Source of the DNA: Oscillospiraceae bacterium
GTDB taxonomy: Bacteria; Bacillota; Clostridia; Oscillospirales; Ruminococcaceae
Assembly: GCA_009782265.1 (NCBI GenBank)
Contig: WRJM01000006.1
Coordinates: forward strand, 1-35,287
Direction: 5' to 3'
Length of the DNA: 35,287 nt
The position numbers and the translations under genes are program-made. The first letter of the stretch is position 1. Each line of letters begins with the position of its first letter. The notes beneath the pieces were generated by a model, which saw only the letters and a list, made by a program, of their open reading frames with translations, searched no databases and was not told where the DNA came from. Shown one piece after another: positions 27,525 through 35,287 of the stretch.

Positions 27525-29717
27525 CTACCTCTTTTTCCATTTAAACAGTCTTGAAAACCACGATTTCCTTTTGGGCTTCATGCTTCGTCCCTCACTGCGG
27601 ACAGCGCGTTCATACGCGGTTTTATATAACTCAACCTGTATGTCCTTATCATCAGGGCTTGGAGCGGGTTTTATATAATGCCCGTCGCTGTTTTGAACCC
27701 TCACTTTTGTATTGTTTTCTAAAAGCGCGTAAAAATCCTCTAAAATAAGTTCTTTTACTCTGCTGTCCCGAATGGGTGCGGCAACCTCCACCCGCTTTTC
27801 GGTGTTGCGGGTCATAAAGTCGGCGGAGGAAATGTAAACCCTCTGTCTTTGCGCTCTGCCGAAAATATAAATCCTGCTGTGTTCCAAGAACCGCCCGACC
27901 ACGGAGGTTACGGTGATGTTTTCGGTTTCGCCGGGTACACCCGCAATCAGACAGCAGATTCCGCGTACTAAAAGCTGAACTGTGACGCCTTTTTTGCTTG
28001 CTTCCACTAACTTTGCGATGATGTCGCGGTCAGTTAATGAATTGAGCTTTAAACCGATATATCCGTTTTCACCGTGAACGATTTCTGTATCAACCATTTC
28101 CACAACACGCGCTTTTAAGCCTTTCGGCGCAACCAAAAGCGCGCCCGTGTTCCCTACCGCAACGCCCACCGAAAGCGCGTTGAAAATCAGCGATGCGTCC
28201 GCGCCTATATCCTGCGCGCTTGTCATCAATGTCAAGTCGGTGTAAAGCCTTGCCGTGCGTTCGTTATAATTCCCCGTTCCGATTTGTGTGTAATATTTAA
28301 TTCCGGAACCGCTTTTTTTGGTGATTAATAAAAGCTTTGAATGAACTTTCAGGTCGTCCAGCCCGTACATGACGTTTACGCCCGCTTCTTCAAGCCGCAT
28401 TGACCAGCCGATGTTGTTTTCCTCGTCGAACCGCGCACGCAGCTCAACCAAAGCCAGCACGTCCTTACCGTTTTCGGCGGCGGTAATCAGCGCGTTAATG
28501 ATTTTGCTGTCCCTTGCGACGCGGTAGAGCGTAATTTTAATCGAAAACACATCGGGGTCATTGGCGGCTTCTTCAAGAAATTTAATAAATGTTGAAATGC
28601 TTTCATAAGGATAAGATAAAAGTATATCGCCTTTATCAAGCTGTTTGAGAATTTTTTCGTCCGGGTCTGCCATCACCGCTTGCTGAGGATTTAATTTCCC
28701 GAAAAATAATTCCGGACGGTCTTTCAATTTTTCTTCAAGCTCGTTTAAAAATGAAAAGTTGAGCGGCGAGTTAAGTAAAAAAGTGAATTTTTCGCCTATT
28801 TTTAAGTTTAGTTTTGAAACGATTTTATTATAATCTTCCGGTGTGTTTTCTCCTGTAAAATCAATCCGCACCGGCGTCAGCTTTTTGCGTTTTTTCAGCA
28901 TTTCTTCCATAATTTCGCGGAAGTCAAGCTCCATGTCCTCATCATAAACCGCTTCGTTTATGTCTAAATCCGCGTTTCTGGTAATCTTAAAAACAGTTTT
29001 ATCGGTAACAGCATAATTGGAAAAAACCTTGTCGATATAATATAAAATCAAATCTTCCGCTAATATAAAGCGGATAATGCCGCTTTCCGACGGCAGGTAA
29101 AACACGCGCTTAAACACATTCGGCGACAGAACCGGCACAATCCCGACCATGGTATTGCCTTTCTGAGAACCGTCCGCACCGGCTTTTTTCAAAACAGCGG
29201 CGGCGTAAACCTCAAGGTTTTTCAGAAAATGATTGGGGTGCCTTTTGTCAATGACCGACGGCGTAAGCAAAAGCAACAGCTCATTTTTAAACTGCTCCGA
29301 AAGGTATCCCCTGTCGCTTTCGGACAAGGCGGTCGAGCCGGGCGTGCAGTAGGAATTTTCGGGTCTTACCTGAACTAATATTTTTTCTTTTGCGAAGCTT
29401 CTCATAATCTCGCTGTAAGCGTTCGTGAACCGCGGAATCAGTTCTTTGGTTCTTTTTGAAATCAAATCCAACTGTTCTGCCGCGCTCAGGAAAGTTTTAG
29501 TATCAAGTTTTTCTTTTTTAAATAAGGTTTGGTCATGTAATGCACCCACTCTAATCATAAAAAACTCATCCATATTCGAGCGGAAAATGGAAAGAAACCG
29601 CAGTCTTTCAAAAAGCGGAACAGTAACATCCTCCGCTTCCTCCAAAACGCGGGTGTTGAATTTGAGCCATGAAAGTTCTCGGTTATCCATGTAGGGTTTT
29701 ACGGATTCTGTACTCAT
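27525..29717 (-). CDS. ppk1: Polyphosphate kinase 1
   Basis: YMDNRELSWLKFNTRVLEEA, SILFRSNMDEFFMIRVG-like segment (SIFRSNMDEFFMIRVG), KITLYRVARDSKI, HSKLLLITKK, GTGNYNERTARLYTDL, SSADFMTRNTEKRVEVAAPI; start taken at MSTESVKP. Confidence 0.96.
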   Translation of the reverse strand: MSTESVKPYMDNRELSWLKFNTRVLEEAEDVTVPLFERLRFLSIFRSNMDEFFMIRVGALHDQTLFKKEKLDTKTFLSAAEQLDLISKRTKELIPRFTNAYSEIMRSFAKEKILVQVRPENSYCTPGSTALSESDRGYLSEQFKNELLLLLTPSVIDKRHPNHFLKNLEVYAAAVLKKAGADGSQKGNTMVGIVPVLSPNVFKRVFYLPSESGIIRFILAEDLILYYIDKVFSNYAVTDKTVFKITRNADLDINEAVYDEDMELDFREIMEEMLKKRKKLTPVRIDFTGENTPEDYNKIVSKLNLKIGEKFTFLLNSPLNFSFLNELEEKLKDRPELFFGKLNPQQAVMADPDEKILKQLDKGDILLSYPYESISTFIKFLEEAANDPDVFSIKITLYRVARDSKIINALITAAENGKDVLALVELRARFDEENNIGWSMRLEEAGVNVMYGLDDLKVHSKLLLITKKSGSGIKYYTQIGTGNYNERTARLYTDLTLMTSAQDIGADASLIFNALSVGVAVGNTGALLVAPKGLKARVVEMVDTEIVHGENGYIGLKLNSLTDRDIIAKLVEASKKGVTVQLLVRGICCLIAGVPGETENITVTSVVGRFLEHSRIYIFGRAQRQRVYISSADFMTRNTEKRVEVAAPIRDSRVKELILEDFYALLENNTKVRVQNSDGHYIKPAPSPDDKDIQVELYKTAYERAVRSEGRSMKPKRKSWFSRLFKWKKR

Positions 29718-29770
29718 TTTTAAGTCCTTCTTTATAATGAAAATGTTTATAATGTGCAGGTTTTCCGCCT

Positions 29771-30053
29771 GTTGGCGGGAACAGCGGGACTTCGTCCCGC
29801 AAACGGAGGACTGTACTTTTTGTTCGCACAAAAAGTACCAAAAATGCGCGCCTGCGGCGGGCTTATCCTCTTTTTCAAAAGATTCCTTCTTATAAGATTA
29901 TACACAATGACTGCTACAGATAAGTTTACGCTGACTATGATTAGGTTTAAAGTAGGATTGACTCCTAATAAGAGGACGTAGCCCTCTGCAGGAGCGTGTT
30001 TTGGTTACTTTTGCACGGGCAAAAGTAACAACCCCCGCGGGGAAATCCCCGCA
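29771..30053. repeat. Array of perfect hairpins between ppk1 and the DUF6734-like gene
   Basis: GCGGGAC-TTC-GTCCCGC (29784-29800), GTACTTTTTGT-TCGC-ACAAAAAGTAC (29813-29838), GTTACTTTTGC-ACGG-GCAAAAGTAAC (30004-30029), GCGGGGA-AA-TCCCCGC (30037-30052). Confidence 0.8.
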
Positions 30054-30080
30054 ACATCGCATTATATAAATAATCACATT

Positions 30081-30938
30081 TCATTTAATATTTTCAATTA
30101 AATCTGTCAAATAAACATATTCAGGATAATCCCGCCGGATTCTGTCCGCGCACCGCTGACAGAATTTGATTTCCTCCTGCCTGTCATCACGCATAGCCTG
30201 CTTCGCGCCCCAAAGGTGGGTAAAATCATTCTGCGGTTCAAACAGCCTATCCTTGTCAAGCAAGGTTTCAACCGGCTGTTTCAGCCTGTCCGCACACAGC
30301 GCAAGCAGTCTTTGCTCCGCATAAACCATATAGCACAATACATCACCCGTATCTTCCGCCGACTTCATAAAATCAATTGCCATATTGACATAATATTGCT
30401 TAAAGCTTTCATCAGGTAAATATAAAAACGCTGTATTTAGCGGCAGAGCCACGGGTAAAACCGCAGGCTGGGTTTTATAATTAAATCTGCCGTCAAAATT
30501 ATAACCGGATTTCATTTGAAAATAATCTATATCCGGATAAACATTAGGGTTTAAGTCCTCTCTGTGCGCAGCTGTGATTTTAATGTTAAGGTCAAGCTTC
30601 TTCCAAACGATAAAGTCCGTGTCAATCATAACAACAGGGGACGGCGTTTCCCGCAGGGCTAACAGCTTCCCCGCCGCCCAGAACATCACCGGATTAATCC
30701 CCTCCAAGTCATCGGGAAGAATCGCTTTAACTTCATTCCATATTGAAGTTATACCGATTTTTTTATAATAATCCGCGGAAGCTAAGTCGCAGACTAAATC
30801 AATTTTACCGTTTTTTTTTCGCCACGTCAATGCTGATAAAACCGTGTTGTATAAATCGAATTTTTCTATTTTTAACTTAGCATTTATGCCGTTTTTTGCA
30901 AAGAAAGGCGCGAATGAATTCACATGGATTGCTCTCAT
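30081..30938 (-). CDS. Putative glycosyltransferase-like protein (DUF6734-like)
   Basis: About 285 aa from ATG at 30938 (MRAIHVNSFAPFFAKNG...); DxD-like VVMIDTDFIVWKKLD; start codon overlaps upstream gene stop (ATGA). Confidence 0.6.
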   Translation of the reverse strand: MRAIHVNSFAPFFAKNGINAKLKIEKFDLYNTVLSALTWRKKNGKIDLVCDLASADYYKKIGITSIWNEVKAILPDDLEGINPVMFWAAGKLLALRETPSPVVMIDTDFIVWKKLDLNIKITAAHREDLNPNVYPDIDYFQMKSGYNFDGRFNYKTQPAVLPVALPLNTAFLYLPDESFKQYYVNMAIDFMKSAEDTGDVLCYMVYAEQRLLALCADRLKQPVETLLDKDRLFEPQNDFTHLWGAKQAMRDDRQEEIKFCQRCADRIRRDYPEYVYLTDLIENIK

Positions 30939-31441
30939 ATAATATGCACCCCGTACCCGCCGAAATGATTCAGTGCACAGCTTCCGAAGGCATATGAACC
31001 AAAGCTCCCGTAATGCCCGAAACTTCCGTAACTCCCGAATGAACCTGAACCGAACCGGTAAGAATCGGATGTATAAAACGAGCCCGAGCTGTAGGATTGA
31101 AAGCTTCCGGTCAGCCATAAACCGAAACTGCTTTTCAACGGCGTGGTTAGATGTATTAAAGGCGTGTTTTGATGTATTGACGGCGGGTTAAATATTACTA
31201 TTTTATAATCTTCCGGCGGTTTTTCACTTAATCCGAAAGCGTAGGCAAGACGTGCGTTTAAGTCATTGCTGTAGGCTGTTTGGGTTAATTTACGGACATA
31301 AAGCTCGCCGCCGTTGGCGATTAACCAAGGCATAAGACTGCCGCCCGATAAATACCCGCGCAGAGAGGTTATATCGAAATTGCTTTTTATATCTTCGGCG
31401 TGCCAAATCTTAACCCCGTTTAGCCATAGACAGCAGTTCAT
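30935..31441 (-). CDS. Hypothetical protein with folded N-terminus and Phe/Gly/Ser/Tyr low-complexity repeat tail
   Basis: 168 aa; NFDITSLRGYLSGGSLMPWLIANGGELYVRKL N-terminal module, then SIHQNTPLIHLTTPL and GSFGSYGSFGHYGSFGSYAFGS repeats. Confidence 0.7.
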   Translation of the reverse strand: MNCCLWLNGVKIWHAEDIKSNFDITSLRGYLSGGSLMPWLIANGGELYVRKLTQTAYSNDLNARLAYAFGLSEKPPEDYKIVIFNPPSIHQNTPLIHLTTPLKSSFGLWLTGSFQSYSSGSFYTSDSYRFGSGSFGSYGSFGHYGSFGSYAFGSCALNHFGGYGVHII

Positions 31442-31463
31442 TTTTTTCTAATCTCCAATAAAA

Positions 31464-31491
31464 ATTATAAGAGCCTGTTTATTTATGATAA
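31464..31491 (-). promoter_or_regulatory. Candidate promoter of the repeat-tail protein gene
   Basis: Minus strand TTATCA-16 nt-TATAAT immediately upstream, overlapping the end of the CCA/PAP gene. Confidence 0.4.
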
Positions 31492-32870
31492 GCTTGCCGC
31501 ATGATTTTTTCGGCGGCATTGAGTAATCTTGTCCGTGTATTGAAAGCGGGCGAATCAATGACCATGTCAAGCAGCCTCTCCAATACCGCCGTTGCCTGTT
31601 CGTCACTGCGCACAATATTTTTCTGCATTAAATCATAACGGTTTACCGCAAGCTGACCGGGCGTATAACATTCCTTCATCGTCACAATTTCATTAATTAC
31701 GTCAACCTGTCTTTTGCACTGCATGGCGGCGTCCTCAAATTCCGGCGACTGCGCTTTTAAATCCGCATGCCGGAACTGCAAAAGCAATTTTAGGCGTTCC
31801 GGCGGCATTTCCCGCAGTTTTAACTTTAAAGAACGGCGGTCGGGTGCGATTTCAACATGTTGATTACGGATAATAAAACCGACTTCTCTCGTTTCATCTT
31901 CTGAAAAACCCATGCGGCGCATAATTCTGCGCGCATATAACCATGAACGTTCCGCGTGCCCGTAATAATGCCCCTTGCCGCTTTTATCCGCCGAAAAACA
32001 ATCAGGCTTCCCAAGCGCGTGAAACAGCATGGCATATCTTAATGTCAGCACAGGCGACGCATAGCCTACGCTTCTGAATGTGTGAACAAGCGCGTCATAA
32101 TTGTGTTCAGGGCGTTTTAAATCAAATCCGTCAAGGTTTTCAAATTCCGGAATGAGTTCAATAAAAATTTCTTTGTATTCCTCTAAAACCGTGCTTACTT
32201 TTTTCCCGCGTAAAACCCAGCTTAATTCTGTTCGCAGGTCGGCTTCCGGTATTTTTTTAATATACGCTTTATCTTTAAGCAATGCTTCACGGGTTTCTTC
32301 GCAAATCGCAAAATCACCCGACGAATAATATCCTAACGCTTGCAAAATCGCTACGGGATTACGCTCAAAAGTTGAAGGCTCTTCTTCTTTATTTAATTTT
32401 TCTTTCTGCTCGCTGATTTGCTCTTCGTGAATGATTCTGACAATTGCTTCTTCCCCTTCAAGGCAGTCGATTCCGCCGAACGGGTCAATAAAGCCTTCTC
32501 GCGGGTTATAAGCAATCGCATTGAAAGAAAAATCCCGTCTTTTTAAATCATCTGTTAAATTATCGGTATAAACCGGGCTTCCGCCGCTTTTAAATCCTTT
32601 TCTGTAAGGTGCGATTAAAACGGGCAGTCCCTGAACGGTGACAATGACCTCTCCCTTTTCCATATTATCAATATTCACGCTGTAAATTTCAAAAATAGCG
32701 CGGATTCTCTCTAACTCAGCGTCGGTAATGATATCAAAATCAACAGTCCCCTGCCCGCCGATTAATTCCCTTACGCATCTTCCCACAATATAGGCATGGT
32801 AAGAATAGGCATTGAGCCGGTTCAGCAGTTCTGTGATTTGCGTCGGTAGTTCGATATTAAGGTTAAGCAC
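31479..32870 (-). CDS. CCA tRNA nucleotidyltransferase / poly(A) polymerase family protein with HD domain
   Basis: 463 aa; AYIVGRCVRELIGGQGTVDFDIITDA, RRDFSFNAIAYNPREGFIDPFGGIDCLE, RYAMLFHALGKPDCF...GHAERSWLYARRIMRRMGF. Confidence 0.9.
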   Translation of the reverse strand: MLNLNIELPTQITELLNRLNAYSYHAYIVGRCVRELIGGQGTVDFDIITDAELERIRAIFEIYSVNIDNMEKGEVIVTVQGLPVLIAPYRKGFKSGGSPVYTDNLTDDLKRRDFSFNAIAYNPREGFIDPFGGIDCLEGEEAIVRIIHEEQISEQKEKLNKEEEPSTFERNPVAILQALGYYSSGDFAICEETREALLKDKAYIKKIPEADLRTELSWVLRGKKVSTVLEEYKEIFIELIPEFENLDGFDLKRPEHNYDALVHTFRSVGYASPVLTLRYAMLFHALGKPDCFSADKSGKGHYYGHAERSWLYARRIMRRMGFSEDETREVGFIIRNQHVEIAPDRRSLKLKLREMPPERLKLLLQFRHADLKAQSPEFEDAAMQCKRQVDVINEIVTMKECYTPGQLAVNRYDLMQKNIVRSDEQATAVLERLLDMVIDSPAFNTRTRLLNAAEKIMRQAYHK

Positions 32871-32901
32871 TTCTTTCCCTCCTGTCTATATTCACGGTTT
32901 T

Positions 32902-33648
32902 TTATCTAAATCCCCATTTATCTGCGCCGTTTCTTCTGAGCGCGCCGAATATCCGCTGTTTAAACCCGCTGTCCTCTTGTTCTTTTTCTGCCAAAAACTC
33001 CTTAACGCGCTGTCTTTCCGTGGATTTATCCGCCGGACAGGGTGATTTCACCACTTCAAAGCCGTTTCGCATGCAACAACCCAAAACTTTTTGTTCCGGT
33101 GCGAAGACGAGCGGTCTGATGAGCGTTAAATCCTTTCGGGAAAGATAGCTTTTCGGTGAAAAACAGCCGATTCTGCCCTCTTTAAAAAGGTTCATAATAA
33201 AAGTTTCAATCACATCGTCATTATTATGCCCGAGCGCGATTTTATTACAATCCGCGGCTTTTGCCGCGTCATGGAGCGCACCGCGTCTGAGTTTGGCGCA
33301 AAGCGAGCAAGGATTCTTTTCTTTGCGTATATCGAAAACAATTTCGGCAATGTTTGTCCGCAAAAGCGTAAAAGGGATTCCGAGTTTTTCGCAAAGACGC
33401 GCAACGGGCGTAAAATCCCCGTCCTCCCCGCCGAAGCGCGGGTCAAGCGTAATCGCATGAAGCTGATACTTTTTTTCAAAGAAAATCCGCATTTCCGAAA
33501 GCCCTGCAAGTAAAACAAGGCTGTCTTTCCCGCCGGAAACACCCACGGCGATTCTGTCGCCGTCTTCTATTAAATTAAATTCCTGACAGGCTTTACGGAT
33601 AAACCCAAGGATTTTTTGGATTTCAAGTTTTTCGTTTTTAAAACACAT
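32902..33648 (-). CDS. TtcA-like PP-loop ATPase / tRNA 2-thiolation family protein
   Basis: 248 aa; AVGVSGGKDSLVLLAGL PP-loop, NPCSLCAKLRRGALHDAAK (CxxC), ALGHNNDDVIETFIMNLF, SPCPADK. Confidence 0.88.
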   Translation of the reverse strand: MCFKNEKLEIQKILGFIRKACQEFNLIEDGDRIAVGVSGGKDSLVLLAGLSEMRIFFEKKYQLHAITLDPRFGGEDGDFTPVARLCEKLGIPFTLLRTNIAEIVFDIRKEKNPCSLCAKLRRGALHDAAKAADCNKIALGHNNDDVIETFIMNLFKEGRIGCFSPKSYLSRKDLTLIRPLVFAPEQKVLGCCMRNGFEVVKSPCPADKSTERQRVKEFLAEKEQEDSGFKQRIFGALRRNGADKWGFR

Positions 33649-33654
33649 ATAATT

Positions 33655-33683
33655 ATAATAACATTTTTTTTAAAATTTTTCAA
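33655..33683 (-). promoter_or_regulatory. Candidate promoter of the TtcA-like gene
   Basis: Minus strand TTGAAA-17 nt-TATTAT just upstream. Confidence 0.5.
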
Positions 33684-33740
33684 CCTTTTTTTGACAAACG
33701 CCGAACCGGCGTCGGTAATATCACCGCTTCGCGACGTAAA

Positions 33741-33774
33741 AAAACGCTTAAAGAAGCGTTTCTTTAAGCGTTTT
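33741..33774 (-). terminator. Rho-independent terminator of the amidohydrolase gene
   Basis: 15-bp perfect stem AAAACGCTTAAAGAA/TTCTTTAAGCGTTTT with 4-nt loop, followed by T-run (TTTTTTTACG) on the minus strand. Confidence 0.85.
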
Positions 33775-33776
33775 GT

Positions 33777-34580
33777 TTATATTTCCAAAATTTCAGCCGC
33801 ATTTTTGTAAAAAATCATGTCTTTTTCGTTTTCGGTTAAATTCAAGGTTTGAATCAGCTCTTTTTCCGCCGCCGGTTCATGCCAAGGGCAGTCGCTGGCG
33901 AATAAAACCCTGTCCGCGCCGTGCTTTTTAATGATTGTTGTCAATAATTCCGGTTTGATATTCCCCGCAATATAAGCGGTGTCAAGCCAAATTTGCTTAC
34001 TGCTTGCAATATAATGCAAAACCTCTTCAAAAGCATACATACCGCCCAAATGCGCGGCAATTATTTTCAGCTTGGGATATTTTACGGTTATTTCCGGCAA
34101 ATGAGAGGGCATAGCGTGACGGATAATAACCGAAATCGGGTCGTAGCCCATATGCAGAATCACCGGCAGGTTTAATTCCTCACAGCGTTTGTAAATCACC
34201 TGCATTTTATTTTCAAACAGAAAGGTTTCCTGATAATCGGGGTGAAGCTTAATGCCTTTCAGCCCTAATTCCTTGATTCTGCCAAGCTCTTCGGCAATAT
34301 CGGGCGCGTCGGGGTGAACGGTTCCGAAAGCTATCAGATTGCCTTTGTTTTCGCTTGCCGCCCAGTTATTAATGGTTTTCTGCTGGGTAGGTTTCGTAGC
34401 AATGGGGAGCATTACGCCGTAATTTATGCCGCACGCTTTCAGCTTTTCGCGCAACCCCCCTGCTGTGCCGTCTGTACAGGGTTTTTCAGGGGAATCATCA
34501 GAAGCTGTTTCGTATAACCTTGCCATTGCCCTTTCGGCGATTTCATCCGCGAACGCATGTGTGTGAAAATCAATAAACAT
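33777..34580 (-). CDS. Amidohydrolase family protein (TIM-barrel metal-dependent hydrolase)
   Basis: About 267 aa from MFIDFHTHAFADEIAERAM; GLKGIKLHPDYQETF, LPVILHMGYDP, KIIAAHLGGMYAFEEV, RVLFASDCPWHEP. Confidence 0.88.
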   Translation of the reverse strand: MFIDFHTHAFADEIAERAMARLYETASDDSPEKPCTDGTAGGLREKLKACGINYGVMLPIATKPTQQKTINNWAASENKGNLIAFGTVHPDAPDIAEELGRIKELGLKGIKLHPDYQETFLFENKMQVIYKRCEELNLPVILHMGYDPISVIIRHAMPSHLPEITVKYPKLKIIAAHLGGMYAFEEVLHYIASSKQIWLDTAYIAGNIKPELLTTIIKKHGADRVLFASDCPWHEPAAEKELIQTLNLTENEKDMIFYKNAAEILEI

Positions 34581-34584
34581 TATA

Positions 34585-35073
34585 TTATGTCTGAATATCA
34601 AGCTTGGGCTTTTTATTATCGTCGCCGACAACATTCTGCACAAAGTTGATTTTCTTTTTATCCTTCTGCATATTTTCAAGTTCTTCCCGAACCTCGTCAT
34701 ATTTCCTTTTAAAACGGGTTTGATTGCTGTTATCTTTGTTAATAATATCGCTTTGAAGCGAGCGCAGGGAAATAATGCTTGCCTGAACGGCTTTCTCGTC
34801 GTCCGCAAAGTCGGACACAACGGTTTCGCCCAACAGCATTTTTCGGATGGCGGCGGCTTTTTCGGGCGTTTGTTTGTCTATAATTTCTGTAATCTGCGGA
34901 TTTAAAAGTTTCATTTTTTGAATCATTTCTTCGCGCTCAGTAAAAATAGTTTCTGTTTCATCAACAAGCTCAGCGTCCGTTGACGAAAGGCGGGCGGTCA
35001 GCTCGCCGTATCGGGTAAGCAGTGCTTCAAGCTTACCGAATTTTTCGATAAGTAAGTTTATATCGGTTATCAT
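34585..35073 (-). CDS. Coiled-coil protein, possibly FlgN-like flagellar chaperone
   Basis: 162 aa from MITDINLLIEKFGKLEALLTRYGELTARL; all-helical, ends 4 nt before the amidohydrolase start. Confidence 0.5.
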   Translation of the reverse strand: MITDINLLIEKFGKLEALLTRYGELTARLSSTDAELVDETETIFTEREEMIQKMKLLNPQITEIIDKQTPEKAAAIRKMLLGETVVSDFADDEKAVQASIISLRSLQSDIINKDNSNQTRFKRKYDEVREELENMQKDKKKINFVQNVVGDDNKKPKLDIQT

Positions 35074-35152
35074 TAAATTTTCTCCCGTTTTTCTAAAACA
35101 CACAGGGCGGGAAAACCCCGCCTGTGTATTTTTATTTTATCTGATTAAAAAG

Positions 35153-35287
35153 CTAAATCGCCTGTCCTTGATTCTGCATTTCCTGCAAATCGATTTGTTC
35201 TTTAGACATTTTAGAAATCTGCGAAAAAGCGTCTTTCAGCTCGCCCATCATGGCAATAACGCCTTTAAGTTTTTCTGCGTCTTTTTT
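35153..35287 (-). CDS. C-terminal fragment of an unidentified small protein (5' end outside window)
   Basis: Minus strand reading ...KKDAEKLKGVIAMMGELKDAFSQISKMSKEQIDLQEMQNQGQAI-stop. Confidence 0.6.
   Translation of the reverse strand, partial: KKDAEKLKGVIAMMGELKDAFSQISKMSKEQIDLQEMQNQGQAI

Noticed and set aside
29754-29981. 75-aa plus-strand ORF (…LFAQKVPKMRACGGLILFFKR…)
   Set aside because: Lies in the hairpin array; looks like translated repeat, not a gene
31479-32870. Separate HD-domain phosphohydrolase gene
   Set aside because: The HD segment is in frame with the N-terminal nucleotidyltransferase; single fused CCA/PAP-HD protein
33698-33712. Small hairpin ACGCCGAACCGGCGT as a regulatory RNA
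   Set aside because: Short stem (6 bp) between a convincing terminator and promoter; insufficient evidence
1-35287. CRISPR array, tRNA/rRNA, prophage or transposase genes
   Set aside because: No regularly spaced direct repeats, tRNA/rRNA-like segments or recombinase/transposase motifs were seen on either strand

Overview
This is a low-to-moderate GC window from a clostridial (probably Oscillospiraceae/Ruminococcaceae-like) chromosome. Essentially all genes are on the minus strand. Read in the direction of transcription, it contains these blocks. (1) A short module with two coiled-coil or flagellar-chaperone-like ORFs and an amidohydrolase. (2) TtcA-like PP-loop ATPase and CCA/poly(A) polymerase-HD genes. 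(3) A two-gene cassette: a protein with a Phe/Gly/Ser/Tyr low-complexity tail, translationally coupled to a putative DUF6734-like glycosyltransferase. (4) ppk1, polA, rimI, a pyridoxamine kinase, trmL and DegV. (5) A glycolytic block: pgk, PilZ, zinc-ribbon/SHOCT, tpiA, a 54-aa ORF, gpmI and phzF. It runs with short gaps into a pair made of a degenerate SNF2-like helicase and a sacsin/HSP90-like GHKL ATPase. (6) The dcw division/cell-wall cluster: mraZ, rsmH, ftsL, PBP/spoVD, murE, mraY, ftsW, murG, murA, ftsQ. The best candidates for undescribed biology are: the pseudo-SNF2 + GHKL pair; the FGSYGS-repeat protein + glycosyltransferase-like pair; a short dispersed palindromic element that supplies the stop codon of two unrelated genes (murG and rimI); and a 16-codon in-frame insertion in RsmH. 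No rRNA, tRNA, CRISPR array, transposase or prophage was seen. All family calls come from reading motifs by eye; no database search was run.
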